This document shows positions 22,320-35,419 of a stretch of DNA of 64,000 nucleotides, in pieces. The position numbers and the translations under genes are program-made. This stretch comes from Epiperipatus broadwayi (Eukaryota > Onychophora > Udeonychophora > Euonychophora > Peripatidae). The notes beneath the pieces were generated by a model, which made no database searches, was not told the DNA's origin, and saw nothing but the letters and a program-made list of their open reading frames with translations. The stretch lies in contig JAQFVV010000022.1 in NCBI GenBank assembly GCA_028023455.1, positions 9,693,100-9,757,099 of the forward strand. The letters run 5' to 3'. Position 1 is the stretch's first letter. Each line of letters opens with the position of its first letter.

Positions 22320-24760
22320 TCAAACTTTTTTAAAATTAGATGATAATAACATTTTTTTTTTTTTTTTAGGTTTGTGACATAATCATGACAAACTCAACCT
22401 CTGAAACAAATCAGTAAATAAACGCCAAATTAAAAACATTTACAATCTTTTAAAAATAAATTATTTTATATTACTTACATAAAATTATTTAGAATTTTAA
22501 AAAATGTTTAATAACAGTTTAAGACAATCTAAGGATTAGTTTGAATGTAAGATGATTTTTTAAAGCCTTCCAGATAATAACGTTTATTTCTTCATTGCAA
22601 TCATGAATACATCACAGTAGCTCTAATTCCAAAATACCATTTTTTTTTATTGGTTCCTGTTATTTTAAAATAACTCGTATAGAAAGAGAAATATATATAT
22701 TTTTTAAACTTGTATTATTTCAAAGTCATGCAAAAAAAAAATTAGGTGTAAAAAGAGAAATAAGTGTAATTAAATATGTAACTAATAATTAAATTATGAT
22801 AGTTCAATTTATGACACTTCATAATTACAATATATATATATATATGTATTTTAAAAGAATGATACAATAATCAATAATCTATTGATTATAAAAAGTTTAT
22901 ATTTTATATTATATTTTAATTTGAGTTTTTTAGATATTTAATTTTTAAAAAAAAAACAGCTGTGACCTTTAAGCTTATTTCTAGTTAATTATTTAACATT
23001 GTTTAATCAATAACTGCGAATGAAGGTAGGGGGCATTGCTATCTAATATTAAAAAGTAGATTAATAAAGTCATGTTATTTGAATTAACGTTTATAAACAG
23101 ATATAAAAATGATTCTATTATCATTTTTTAAAATTTACTATTTATCGTCACATTCTAATATTTATTTATTTGGTATTATGTGACTTTTCCAATTTCTAAG
23201 TCCTTAGTTTTAATAGCAATATCAGATTACAAGGACTACTGGATTGGTATACTGAAAAGCAATGATAGATGTCTCTTTTACTGCTGCCTGGTATGTAATA
23301 ATTTTACTCAATGGTTGCATTTTGCCTAGTAGAGACAAAAGTATCATTAGTAATATTTAGTAGTCTCTATAAAATTACTAGCTGGAAGTTTTACAAGATA
23401 GGATAATTTTTACTAACAGTAGTGGCCCCACCTGGTGAACCATTTCTAAAATATATTATTTTTATAGTTGTAATGTTTGAATTATAAAATTTAGAATGGT
23501 TTTTGTAGGCAATTTAATTATTTCGTTCACATTAGCTTTGAAAACATTTCAAAAGTTTTGATGCTTATATTTGAAACAGAAATAGAACTTTCTGATATTT
23601 TAATTATTTAATTTAGCATTGAAAAAAAAAAAAAAGCCTTTTCATTTGCAAGCTGTAAATGTGCTCTTCCTCTCTCCCCACTTTTTTTTTTATTAAATGC
23701 TATATTGGGGACATTAATTTTGGTATGTACATATCTATTTTGAAAATGAAATTTGGATTTTTGCAAAGCATTATTAATTAGGGTTGAATTCATTCAAAAT
23801 AAATATCTACTAAAAATGAATGAAGTTTACAATTGGTGTCAATGTACTTTGAATGGCGGTTGAAAAGATTTTGTATGTGCACTAGTTAGGAGTACAAATT
23901 GACGTTGTTGTTGGAGGAGGAAATATCTTCCTAGCCTTCAAAGGAGCAAAACATAGCAATGATGCAACCTTAATTTTTCAACTTTATTAATGAAAATATT
24001 TCTCTCAGTGTTGAATGTAAAGAGGCCAATTACTGACATCACTGACGTAAAATACACCAAGTGACAATTGCATTTTAGAAGATCATTTAATACTTATTAC
24101 TCTGATGATTTATCTGGTTTTAGCTTCAGGATTTATTTATGCCTGTGCCAATTGCTATATCTGGGTGCTGCCAAATAGACCTAGGCTTATATAAAATTCA
24201 TCGGGTAACAATAATACTGCAGCAACTTAGGATTATGATTTAATAAATTAATAATACAATATACATAATAACAATTTATATAAAGCATATATATTTACAT
24301 AGCCAAAGGTATTCTCCAATAATAATAAATTTTACTGTGGCCTGTTTAGTTCTTAGACTTGCTTTACCACATTTAAAGGCAAGCCTCTTTGCAATATTAG
24401 CTACCAAGGAAAATACATGATGATGTATAGCATCGTTGCTGTTGCAACTATATCTGCATGCTTTTTGATTCTTTGCTAGACGAATAATTAGAACTCCTGT
24501 TCTAATTGGTTAGGTCATTTAGCTCCTGCTGGCAATATCTAATGTTGTTTATCTGTAGATCCATCCAGTTACTAGTAATTTCTTTTTTTTAATTGTCACT
24601 AATTAATTAGATTGTTTTCTGGTGGAATTCTCTTTTGCTCTTTAGGAATTTAATTAAGATTGTTTCCTGGATTTATAATAAAATATTAATTCTTTTATCT
24701 ATTGCTCAGTTTTAATTTTACATTTTACTTAAATTTATTACTCTACTTTTTGTAAATATA
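22320..24760. other. AT-rich non-coding, nothing recognised
   Basis: AT-rich sequence with poly-T and poly-A runs and a short TA run near 22833-22845. No gene or element was identified. Confidence 0.4.
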
Positions 24761-24764
24761 GGGG

Positions 24765-24960
24765 ATTTGAACTCAGACTTTTAAGCAACCTTCAACTATC
24801 CACACTATCTCATACTATTGATACACATGACCACACACATATAAAAAAGATAAACAATCACCAATATATGTATTTTGTGATGAACCAGCACTCATCAGTT
24901 GGTCCAGATTATCATCTCCCACATATATATATAATCAGTGCTCAGTTTATATTAAGATAG
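24765..24960 (-). repeat. tRNA-like fragment followed by stem-conserved hairpin repeat
   Basis: On the minus strand, GTCTGAGTTCAAATCCCC near 24782-24765 is a strong B-box. Next to it, 24877-24898 on the minus strand reads CTGATGA followed by a GUG/CAC stem with loop and AAAA. The hairpin is closely related to 41994-42019, where the stem is GUGC/GCAC. The two features may belong to different old elements that abut. Confidence 0.4.
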
Positions 24961-25680
24961 CAAATTTTTATACTTTAATGAACAGGTTTCAATCTACTCC
25001 AACCTCAAACTCTTCAGCCATCCATACCATTGAAAATCTGATGATAGATTTCCAAAATCCCATGCTGAGGCCAATATTGTTGTTATGCCCATGTTGTCCT
25101 CAAGTCATTATAACTTTAAATGTGTATGTATTTCACATACATGCATATATATTAACACAATTTTTTATAACTGTTTTGTAGCTATATATTTTAACATACA
25201 TATATAAACATAGCAATGATTAAATGCTACCAAGGATTGTCTTTCAAAAGTCTTGCTATCATAAGTTTAAGTCCTAATGATTGGTTGCATGATAAGAATA
25301 AGTGCCAGTAATTGATGTGTTTTATAAAACTTTATATACATCTTACATTCCTATAACTATAATATTTTCACTTTGGTCTAAAATCTTTTCTTTTTTTAAT
25401 TCATTTATGACCAGACCAGAATTACATTATGTATATTTGCAGTCCCTGCAGCAAAAAAAGGCCAAATTTTTAAATTAAAGTACTAGTTATAGTAAAAATA
25501 TTTTCTGTTTTTTTTTATAAGAATATTTAATCCAATTACTTAGAATATGCTTAAAAAACTTGAATGTCAAAGAGAAAAAAAAAAAAATGTTAATAAATAA
25601 ATCAGTAGAAACAGTCAACACAATAATTTGAAAATCCAAACTTATATTCAGAAAAATAAATAAATTATAGAATCATTAAA

Positions 25681-26562
25681 TAAATTGGTAATATATAATC
25701 TAAAAGTAGGTTAATGATTACCTTTTATGTTACTTAAAAAATAAAATATCAGCAATATAGAAATAGTAAGTCTATGATCTATATGTAAATAGCTACTTCG
25801 TTTTTGTTGTTTTTTTATTTTAAGTAATATCTTTATTAACAGAAAAAAAAAAATATTTACAATCTATTCTCTCTATATATACAGTTATTTTCATACAATT
25901 CTTGATTTTCTTTTTACTTTCCTCAATACTCTTTTCATACTCATGATCTTATATGTTTTTCACTTCTTGGATGACTATTTTTAATTAAATAAGAAGTTCA
26001 TTGGCACAATGAGGATCCTGTGTTTGCTCAAATCATTATCATAATTTTTTGGCAGATATTTTAAGCACTGGTCAAAATATTTATCCCATTCTTTTTCTAA
26101 TTTCCTTAGCCAGTTGTACTTTAAATTGGTAATATATAATCTAAAAGTAGGTTAATGATTACCTTTTATGTTACTTAAAAAATAAAATATCAGCAATATA
26201 GAAATAGTAAGTCTATGATCTATATGTAAATAGCTACTTCGTTTTTGTTGTTTTTTTATTTTAAGTAATATCTTTATTAACAGAAAAAAAAAAATATTTA
26301 CAATCTATTCTCTCTATATATACAGTTATTTTCATACAATTCTTGATTTTCTTTTTACTTTCCTCAATACTCTTTTCATACTCATGATCTTATATGTTTT
26401 TCACTTCTTGGATGACTATTTTTAATTAAATAAGAAGTTCATTGGCACAATGAGGATCCTGTGTTTGCTCAAATCATTATCATAATTTTTTGGCAGATAT
26501 TTTAAGCACTGGTCAAAATATTTATCCCATTCTTTTTCTAATTTCCTTAGCCAGTTGTACTT
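25681..26562. repeat. Apparently perfect 441-bp tandem duplication
   Basis: 25681-26121 and 26122-26562 appear identical base for base at every landmark compared (TAAATTGGTAATATATAATC, GCAGATATTTTAAGCACTGG, CCAGTTGTACTTT). The repeat period is exactly 441. It covers the 3' end of the minus-strand LINE. Lack of divergence in such AT-rich, otherwise decayed DNA suggests a very recent duplication or an assembly error. Confidence 0.85.
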
Positions 26563-28400
26563 TTTATTGTCAAATATCATACCATACCTTATTACCCATA
26601 TTGTCTTTAACGTGTGCATCAAAACCATTGCATTATACAGATGAAACTTTTTAATGTCTTGTAGGCCTAATCTTTTCAAATGTTATAATTGGAGTATGGA
26701 ATACTGTTTTCTTATCTATTTAAATGCATCGCATTCTTCAAACAAATGCAAAAAAATCTCATATTTGAGCCTACAAAATATACATAAAGTCTCCAAATTC
26801 ACATTTTGTCTTCTACTTAAGTATGTTGTGTTGGTATTATGTCATTCAATAATTTGAAAATAAATTTCATATAAGATTGAGGAGCATATTTTTTGGAAAT
26901 TTTTCAATACCTTCTTTCTTGACACTTCCACCCATGAGTATGCCTCCCTATTTATTTGTCCTTTCAAATCCTTATATTTGATGTTGATCAAGCTGGTTAG
27001 GTTTAAGTCATCTTGCAAGACTTTGTATGCTATGAATAAATCTGCCAAAAAGGGACTTCTTTCATTCCCTATTTCATTAATTATATTTATATCCAGTAGT
27101 GATAGATTAAAACATTGGCATTGTATCACATTAATGTATGTTCTTGCTTTAATGTAAGATACATATAATTATGGTTCAATAAGGCTAAGGCCTCCCTGAT
27201 TAATTAGTAATTGTAGTACTGAAATTGACAGCAGGCATAATGCTTTTCCCCAGATATATATTTTTTTTGCTATCTGATTTATTTTATTTATTGTTACATT
27301 GTATAAATTCAACCAGGGAACATAATATCCAAAATGCCCATCACCATAGCATTAAATATTTTTACCCTTGTAACTTCATAAAGTCTTATCAATGAAAAGT
27401 TCTTAATTTTTGCTTTAGTTTTCTCAATTATTACTTTATTTAAATAGTTGTTTATGCTACTTTTTGACATATATAAGGGGGATTTCCCCAAAAAGCTAAT
27501 GGCATTGCTTGATAAATTGCAAGGTATCTTTTTACCTGTAGCCAGTTGCCGTGCAACAGATTTCATTGGTTGGATATATGATCCTGTTTTCCCTTTGGAA
27601 ATTTTTCAATATGTCCATGACAGTCTGAATATTATAAACATTCTGGAATATTATCATTTATAAAAGCAGTTACTGATATCTTCACATCCAGATGAGGTAG
27701 ATAAAGGTCAGATACTTGTCCTTCTATTTCTTTTACCAAAGGGTCTTTATAAATAGCAAAGAGAAGTGCAGTTAATGATGACCTCTGGGGAATTTCTCTA
27801 TTTGCAATAAAAAAAAGTAAGAGTTTCTCATAAATTTTTTTATTGATATTCTACTATTTTTTATATAGTTTTCAATTGGCTGAACTAAAAATGTGTGTTC
27901 AGCCATTAATTAATATAATGCTTCTAGCAGATACGATTAATCTACTGTGTCAAAAGCTGACAAAGTCTATTTATATAGCATAATATGGTGTCAATTTTAA
28001 TTCTTTAGTATGCTTTATTGCTTCCTGGATTTTTATTGCTGCTTTCTCTGCCTTTTATAACATGATGTGCAGATGAAATTTTAACATTTATCAACTGATG
28101 TAGTTTTTTTTAGCAACATTCTACTTAGTATTTTTGAATCAATATCCTCAACTGAAATATGTCTCAGATCCTTCATAGTCTGAGTCTAAACAGTGTTCTC
28201 TTTCTTTACATTGAACATTACTCTGTTATTCGCGTATGGCCAATTGATCTTTTTGTAACACATCTGATTAAAATATTTCCACATTGCATGTTTTAAGGCA
28301 CAATCCATTAGTTTATAAACAGATGATGGAATTATCATTTTCAAGGTTATTTGCTACTTTAATTTATTAATCTCTTGTTGTATTTCGTTTTTAGTTATAT
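26422..28400 (-). pseudogene. LINE ORF2, reverse transcriptase and C-terminal region
   Basis: On the minus strand, SAFDTVD (about 27961-27940) is the reverse-transcriptase motif A 'AFD-V'. The metal-binding motif C, normally YADD, is degraded near 27690. Downstream, 27566-27309, 27129-26842 and 26679-26422 give three frames (starting MKSVARQLATGK, MIQCQCFNLSLL and MKRLGLQDIKKF) that fit the Tx1/L1 C-terminus. This includes a G-L-L-E/I-P-L region and WLRKLEKEWDKYFDQCLK. A functional protein would nick target DNA and reverse transcribe the element. This copy cannot be functional. Confidence 0.6.
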
Positions 28401-28966
28401 ATTCCCTTTGCTCTTCTCTTACACTGCTCTTGTATGCCTTTATATGACTTTAACTTCACTAAATTTTATTTTTAGCATCTCCAACATATATTTATCTGTT
28501 TGTATTGCTGATACAAATTTGTTTCCATCATCCTTTATTGAAGAAATACCATTGGTGTGTGGCATATAAATTATTGCATAGTTAATCAGTGGCTATGATA
28601 AGTTTCCATATTATATATTAGCTTTCTAATTTTTCTTGTTTAATTTTCTTATTGCATTTGTTGGTATAAATTGCCATATTTCTCCTGTAGACTACATATT
28701 AAGTCTTGATTAGATTTGAGTCTTGTTAATGCTTGGGGAGTTTTCTGTCTTTCTAAAACTTTTTGTTTTGATTCATTGACATTTTTTCTTTAAATTTTTT
28801 TCTATATAACTCAGAGAGCTCCTTTTTTATATATATACCATGCTATACAGGGTGGTAGGTTTGTTCTTGTGTAGTAACTTATTATTATTAAAGAATTTAT
28901 TTGATCAGTTGTTAAGATAATATTGTCTGTTTTTATTGAATAACTATAAGCACTTATAATTTGTCT

Positions 28967-29700
28967 TTAGTCATTTATCATTAGCTGGACATTGAGATGA
29001 TCTGTAAATCCCACTAGGGAAGTAAAAAAAATTATATTATTTATCTTGTACCACAAAATAATAAATAGATTTATGAATGATGTAGTTCTGCTACTGAAAA
29101 ATGAATATGCATTAGTTGGATATTTATCATACAGTGAATAGATGGATGTTTCACTCATTTTACACTTTTGAGAGATCTTCATATGGACACTTTAGGTTGC
29201 CACTTAGTATTATTCCTGATTTGTTTAGTAATTTGTTTTGGATGTTATGAATTGCATTCACAGTGTCTTTACCCCTTGCTGTTGACTAAACTGCAATCAA
29301 ACAATGCAGCCTTTTTTGATAGACAAAAGAAATAATTATATAATTAGTCTGCAAGTTTAGCATCTGAATCTTCTATATCTGAATGGGTATTTATTAACAC
29401 CACCACTCCTTATGCTGACTTATATCTGTTAAAAAAAGTTAAATGTTTTATGATTTATCTTTCTCTGTTAATATAATTAACCTTCTGTTGATGTATATAA
29501 TCTGAAATTTTTTCCACTTCATATGGGCCACTAATTCTTCTAATACTTAGTGTCATTATTTTTAAGTGATTTCTGGATTATGTCATTTGCTTCACTTTCT
29601 ATTTTATCTTCTATAATATTATCAGAAATTCTTTGTTTTTTTAATCATTTGTCATTATTTTCTTATGCTTGCACAGTTTTTGATCTTTTATTGGAAGTTT
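28967..29700 (-). pseudogene. LINE ORF2, apurinic-type endonuclease remnant
   Basis: The minus-strand frame 29182-28967 reads YSFFSSRTTSFINLFIILWY and ends LVGFTDHLNVQLMI, which fits the end of the APE-like endonuclease domain (S--S-IDL ... SDH--V---I) of non-LTR retrotransposons. The catalytic His of the usual SDH motif is kept as TDH. Upstream parts of the domain (29.2-29.7 kb) are too decayed to read confidently. Confidence 0.55.
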
Positions 29701-30050
29701 TTTTTCTTTCCCTCTTCTTTTTGGTATTTCTGTTAGCATGTTACATCTATTCGTTTCAATTCGTCATTTTTTGCTTTGATTGGTGATTTCTTTATTGCAT
29801 ATCATCTCAATATTCTCTGGAAATGACATTTCATGTACATCATTATTTCAGATGTCATTTCAGCTCAGTATAATCAGAGACTTATTTCATATTGTCATAA
29901 ATACTTTGCACTTTTAAATAAATATCAATTAGATCTTTATTTACATGGTTTGCTACAAGACTTGCCCAATGTGGTCTCATCTGTCAAATTTATCACATGC
30001 AAAAAGCTTGAGCAAGCATAAGAAATGGTGGCCATGTGATATTTAGTGGT

Positions 30051-31003
30051 TTAATCAAATTTATCACATTTGGAACAATTTCTAACTTCATAATTAACAG
30101 TTATATACCCAATTCTGTTGCATCTGAAGCAGAGTGGGTGTCTTCCTTTTAATATAATTGATATTGGCATTTGATCTTTAATTAATCTATGGAGTAAATG
30201 CTCCTGCAAAATTCCTTTTTTTAGTTTTAGTAATATTTTCCAGTAATTTGTTACTATTTGGAATGGAATAACAGATGTCATTTCCTTTTCTATTTTAATC
30301 ATCTCACCATGGTTTTTTCTTCCTTTTTAGAGAATTCTTCATTGAAATTTGGCAGGGTATACAAGACTCACCTCAAAACCAAGGGGTTTGGCTCTTTGGA
30401 CACATAATACTTTGCTCCCCTGTACTTGTTATTAGGCTTTCTGACAGTTCTTTCTGAATTTTATTATATAAAACCTCTTGCTGTGAAAAATGTGGTGTGT
30501 TTTGTCTATCAATCAGATTATGATTGTTAATCATTTTGAGATATTCATTTAAGTCAGTTTTATCCAAATTTGCTCTTTATTTCTAACATTTACTTGTTTT
30601 ATTAAACTAAATATCGATAAGTTTGGGGATATACAATGATTGAATTTTTTTTTCCCAAAAATTAATTTTATAAAAGTATTTTCGAAATAAGTTTACATAG
30701 TTTTTGTATTTCCGGTAAATCATAGTTTAACTGAATTTTTCGACCAGTTAAGTTAGAATTTTTTCAGATTCTTTCTTTTTTCATCTTCTTTATTCTCAAT
30801 ATTATCTATATCCTTTTCATTAAGCCTAATATTATAATTTTGGTTTTCCAACAGCAAATTGCAATCATTTTCATTCTGTTTACTATCAGTTTTTCATTTT
30901 TCCTTTTGCCCAAAAGTTCCCAATTTACACTATTCAAATCGCCAATGTTATTATCTATATTTGACTGAGCTTTGCCTTCAAAAAAACTCTTACATGACAA
31001 CAT
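30051..31003 (-). pseudogene. LINE ORF1, gag-like protein with zinc knuckle
   Basis: The minus-strand frame 30302-30051 contains ISIILKGRHPLCFRCNRIGY, then VNYEVRNCSKC. This matches the 'G--PLC-RC---GH-R--C---C--C' knuckle of LINE ORF1 proteins; the usual His is Tyr here and spacing is slightly altered. Further upstream pieces (30567-30373 and 31003-30806) have the charged, low-complexity character of ORF1 but no recognisable domain. The product would bind element RNA. Confidence 0.55.
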
Positions 31004-31059
31004 GTAATGTTTTGTCTTTTAATCTGTAACATTTCCTTATTTTCGTTTTTAATAATATT

Positions 31060-32730
31060 TACTTCTGGTTTGCTAAGCGCTTTTCTGATTATTTGTTTGC
31101 CTTTTACAAGCTCTTCGTTTTGATATTGTCATTTCAATGAGACCACATTTTCCACCATGAATCTTTTTTATTGAATTCATTTTACTTACATCTAACATGT
31201 TTTTAGCATTTTCCTCCACTTATCTTATTAATCTTATCTTTCTGTATTGTCTTCACTTTTCTAACTTTTGATATTTTCAGTTCGATGGAAATGATTGTAT
31301 TTGAAAATCTTAATCCACGATTACTTTGCATGCAAAGTTAATCGACGCATGCGTGAAGAATTTTTTTTTTTTTGTAGTTTTTTTCGATAGGATTTTGTAT
31401 TAGTAAAAGTGACTTTAAAATGCATAAGGAGTATAGATAAGTATTCCAATAGTGATTAGAGATAAGATGTACATTTATAGAGATAATTGGAACAATGGAT
31501 GTTATAAAAACAGAAAAATAAAAAAAATTCAACTTTGGGCACTGTACATTATTCAAATATGTTTTCAATGTTGTTTTTTTTATTAATCACTAGCAAATCT
31601 AAATATTTGCGTCATTGCAAAATTTAATTTTTTATATAGTTTTAATTATATCTTATTCATTGAACCGTAAAAAACTGCCCGTGCTATGTCTAAATATATA
31701 ACGATTTTCTATAACAGTATGTTGTCTTTTTAAAAAGTAGATTGCATTTTCCTCTTTATTATTAACTAAAAAGATTTAACTTCTCTTTTTAAAATAAAAT
31801 TTGATTTAATCAAAAAAATAAATAAATAAAGCAATTTTAGGAGCGGGAGGGGAGTCAAGTTTTCATTTAAAAAAACATTTTGAAAAAGTATTATCTTTAG
31901 ATAAAATTTATTTTTAGTTTGGATTTTTACTACGAGATGGCAGTGCAATTTTATAAATAAGTTTTTATAGCTAATTGAAACTTGAAACATTATTGAATAA
32001 ACAATTTTTATTACTATAAAATTAATCTTTTATATAAACTTATGTGTGATAACGGATTGTATAAATATATATTTTTGTAATTATATTTATAAAATTTTAA
32101 ATATAGGTATTATTTTAAAATTAAAATAGGTGAACAACAAATAAAAAATGTAATGTCTTGGAATTATAGAAGAAATGCACACATCTTTGCATGAAATTTT
32201 GTTACATACTAAAGTTTAGTCACACTCATTAATAATAATTTTGTTTTGTAAGCAGACCAAGACATTATTTCAATATCACATGATTCTATATAAATACTCA
32301 TTTTCTTCTAAAAGCAGTTCTTGTCTCTCTTGTATAGAGCCATCTACTGTAAAGTTGAATAATTATTGGTAGTATACAACTATAATTTTCTACCTCAAAT
32401 TGATTTCTAACTCTTGTCTTTGTCAATGAGGACTCTGACTAAAAGTTGGAACTGTTGCACTAATATATGTATTCATTGATTACCAAACTTACAGTGAACG
32501 GCTTTAGAATAAGATGAAAAGATCTCTTGGAAGTACATGATCAAGTATATGAGTGGCATCATTGTTTAGTATCATCTTTAACTAAAGAGTAGAAAAGATA
32601 TGAAGTTGGTAACTGAAGTCTCTAGAATATATAAAACTAATCTGGTATGAAATCAATACAATTTTGCAAGTCAGTTGGCTGAGGTTCAAAGTCTCGGTTT
32701 TTTTTTTTTTAATTTTTATGATATTGGCTT
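31060..32730. other. AT-rich non-coding, nothing firm
   Basis: May include the 5' region of the minus-strand LINE. No gene or element was otherwise recognised. Confidence 0.4.
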
Positions 32731-32734
32731 AAAT

Positions 32735-32990
32735 AGATAAAGGAAAAAACAAATGACTGCTAAATGTATAAGTAAATTAGTTCCAGATTTGAATCCTAAT
32801 TTTTACCAATGAAGGCAAAAGCCAAAAACTAATGTGCAAATGGGGATAGCACTATTTTATTTGGTGTCAGTGACTACTCTTGCTTACATAGATGGTTATT
32901 GAATAAGGTAAACAAAAACTGCTCTTATAATTAATATAACTGATGATGATCCTGCAAATTACTTATGGTAATAGCTAATATAAAACCACC
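32735..32990 (+). repeat. Dispersed repeat D1, second copy
   Basis: Shares GCTAAATGTATAAGTA, ATTAGTT and an AATCCTAATTTTTACCAATG-type segment with 6340-6735. The family is unknown. It directly precedes a family R repeat, as another D1-like stretch precedes other repeats at 6.5 kb. Confidence 0.4.
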
Positions 32991-33039
32991 AAACACATCC
33001 CGATCTTTATTTCTTATGTTTACACAAGCTGTTAATAAC

Positions 33040-33260
33040 AATAATGATGTGATAGTAGTGCCACCTAGTGCAAGTTTTAGTAATCAATGGATACAAAAAG
33101 GTTTGTGCATAAAAAGAATCATCACTAATAAAAACCACAAGCTAGAAAATTATCTGAGAATATTGAATGAGTAAGCCCTAGATAAGAATAAGCACAGACC
33201 TTCTTGCATTCATTCATTACTAAGATTTGCACGGGGTGGCAGTATTATATGAAGAGAATG
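33040..33260. repeat. Family R repeat with decayed hammerhead-like core
   Basis: The left side reads AGTAGTGCCACCTAGTGCAA and ATCAATGGATACAAAAAGG. The right side is its rough inverse (CCTTCTTGCATTCATTCATT ... GGGGTGGCAGTATTAT), so the copy is palindromic overall. In the centre, 33124-33170 reads CTAATAA, AAACCACAAGCTA, GAAAA, TTATC, TGAGAATATTGAATGAG. This aligns with the intact core at 40213-40242 but has lost CUGAUGA, the C after GAAA and GUC. Confidence 0.55.
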
Positions 33261-33555
33261 TGCAATTAATAGTTAATATACTGATTAGTCATTGTATAGT
33301 GACTATGAGTTGATCTTCATTATAGTTTAAAATAGAAATTCAGATGCACCTGACACAGTGGATTCAAAATATAGTCATATTGCCATAAGTGATGATAAGG
33401 CAGTAAATATAGAATCTTTATATAGAAAGACAAAAACAGCTTCATAAATTTAGAAGCCCATCATAATTTTCTGTTTTATTTCCTTAGAGATAAAAGTTGC
33501 ATGAATTCTGAATGAAGCCTCACTATTATTTAACATATTTGAATTCTTAGAATAA

Positions 33556-33630
33556 ATCATAACGAACCAATAAAAATAAAATCATAACGAACCAATAAAA
33601 ATAAAATCATAATGAACCAATAAAAATAAA
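33556..33630. repeat. Three-copy 25-bp tandem repeat
   Basis: ATCATAACGAACCAATAAAA plus ATAAA is repeated at 33556, 33581 and 33606, with one change in the third copy. No function is suggested. Confidence 0.9.
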
Positions 33631-33679
33631 TTATTTTGAAATTATTTTTATAAGAATTAATGCTTGAAGTAGTATTAAA

Positions 33680-33790
33680 TTATTTTTTTCTCATGTGTCA
33701 TAGCATCAGCCAGGAAATGAACCCACTAACCCAGGACAACTGCTCTTAAAGCAGCTGTTGCTGACCTCTCAACTACTTCTATTAAAATTT
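33680..33790 (-). mobile_element. tRNA-Gly-derived short SINE (minus strand)
   Basis: On the minus strand this reads AGTTGAGAGGTCAGCAACAG, CTGCTTTAAGAGCAG, GGGTTCATTTCCTG and GATGCTATGACACATGAG with an A-rich end. The order and the tail ATGACACATGA match the SINE copies at 22189, 34866 and 36867. Divergence is moderate. Confidence 0.7.
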
Positions 33791-33799
33791 TAAGAGTAT

Positions 33800-34860
33800 G
33801 TTATCTGTTACAAAGAACAATGAAGATTTTAGAATTACCACAGGTTCTTTTATTAATTTATCACAAAAGAAATCAAATTAAGGAATTTTGTTATTCATTG
33901 ATGTTGTAATGAGAAGCTAGACATGGTTTAGCCTCTAAAATAAACTCTTCCTGTCTTATCTAAACTATTCTGTGAATTATATAAGTAAACATTTATTTGT
34001 TTAATAAATAAACAACCACTTGTAGCAATCAAATAATTAACTTCAGTTTTTTTTTTTTTGCAATGTGTCATTATAATATACGAGACCTGGAGATTTTTTT
34101 TTTTTAATTTTTCTTTGGTCATAGTAAATAATCAGAATCAATTTACAATAGTGATACAGGAAATACTATTAAACAGCTTATGAAATTTCTAGCTGTTAAC
34201 CAGTAGACATGATAATGAGGGGTGGCATAAATATATATATATAATAAAGGGGCACAAATAGATTAGTATAGAATGTTACACAGTAATGACCACTATAACA
34301 ACAAACAATCAGTATCTGCATAGACATAGAACTTTGCACTACCTAGAGAGTTCATTAATATATAAATGGGCTTGTAATATATCGTATATCCTACATCAGG
34401 GATCTCAAACTCAAATGCAGCAAAAGGCTAGTCAAAAGATGTATATTAGACACAGGTCATGTTCAGTACTATTCTGTGAATCAAAACAAACTAATGACAT
34501 TGTATCATATAGCCTAAAAATGATTATGTATCATTATCTTTCAATCAGCCATGGAAATATTCGATGATAAAAAAATGGTACAAAGACTTGAAGTGACAAA
34601 AGTTACTTTTGTTTAAAACTGACATAAAATATTTAGAATAATGAATTTTTTTTGTTTCAAGTCTTGAAAAATATTAGAAATATTGATTTTAGAAATCATC
34701 AAGGCCATGCACTGGATATAAAGCCTTCATGAGCTATATCCTCCACAAGTCACCAGTTTGTGGTCCTGTCCTAATAACCCGCACATGTGAGAAATTTACT
34801 GTCATTAATATATCTTACAAGTAAAATAAAATGCATAAGTAGAATGTGGTTTTGTCTCTA
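33800..34860. other. AT-rich non-coding, nothing recognised
   Basis: No gene or element was recognised. The frame at 34286-34567 has no recognisable domain and is taken as chance. Confidence 0.4.
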
Positions 34861-34865
34861 TTGTG

Positions 34866-34979
34866 TCTTGCGTTGTTAGCCGAGAGGTATCGCAGCCGCC
34901 ATGCAAGCAAGTACTTGGTTGCAGACGGTTGTGGGTTCGCGTCCCGGCCGACGCCATGACATATGAAAAAAAAAAAAAA
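34866..34979 (+). mobile_element. tRNA-Gly-derived short SINE
   Basis: TTGCGTTGTTAGCCGAGAGG is the A-box region and GGTTCGCGTCCCGG is the B-box at 34934-34947. CCGACGCCATGACATATG with a poly-A run of 14 forms the 3' end. There is almost no body between the tRNA part and the tail, making this a very short SINE. Its GC content stands out sharply from the surroundings, and the well-kept boxes suggest a fairly young copy. Confidence 0.8.
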
Positions 34980-35352
34980 CAATAATCTAATATCTGCATT
35001 CTCTCCTGATTGAAAATCTATTACAGTATTTTATTTAGAAAAATATTACTCTACATTTTTTTTATTGTAAACTTTTTACTTAAAATAAAAATTAGTAGCC
35101 CATGATTTTTTGCAACATTTGCCTGTTTGTGAGAGCCATAAAATACACTAAGAACTGTTAGTATTAATGCATAAAAAATACCATTTTTATGCACATATGA
35201 CAGTTATACAATATTTTACTTAATCTTCCAAAATAGCTAACAGTTTCGATTGTTAAACAATGTTGCTCATAGCTGTAACATGGAAAATATTAAAATTATT
35301 ATTACACAGGTGAAAACAATTGCATATGCTTATTTAAACGTACATTATATAT

Positions 35353-35417
35353 ACATAATCTTACGGCATTAATTAACTATAATAAATAATCTTACGGCAT
35401 TAATTAACTATAATAAA
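35353..35417. repeat. Two-copy 31-bp tandem repeat
   Basis: AATCTTACGGCATTAATTAA plus CTATAATAAAT occurs twice with period 31, with no visible changes. Confidence 0.85.
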
Positions 35418-35419
35418 TT

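Larger units (their letters stand above)
25800..31050 (-). mobile_element. L1/Tx1-like non-LTR retrotransposon, decayed
   Basis: Read on the minus strand, the pieces come in LINE order: a gag-like ORF1 with a CCHC zinc knuckle (about 31000-30051), an endonuclease end with a T-D-H motif (near 29000), reverse transcriptase with AFDTVD (near 27955), then a long C-terminal region (27566-26422) of the kind seen in L1/Tx1 elements. Every part is broken by stops and frameshifts. The 5' end is uncertain (about 31.0-31.3 kb). The 3' end lies near 25.8 kb, inside the 441-bp duplication. Confidence 0.7.

Noticed and set aside
24892-24898. Hammerhead core on the minus strand (CTGATGA with GUG/CAC stem)
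   Set aside because: GAAA is AAAA, no GUC follows and no helix I could be drawn; kept only as a hairpin repeat.
29550-29786. 78-codon plus-strand hydrophobic open frame
   Set aside because: It is antisense to the minus-strand LINE and has random AT-rich composition.
33556-33630. CRISPR-like repeat
   Set aside because: The three 25-bp units are contiguous with no spacers, in a eukaryotic genome.
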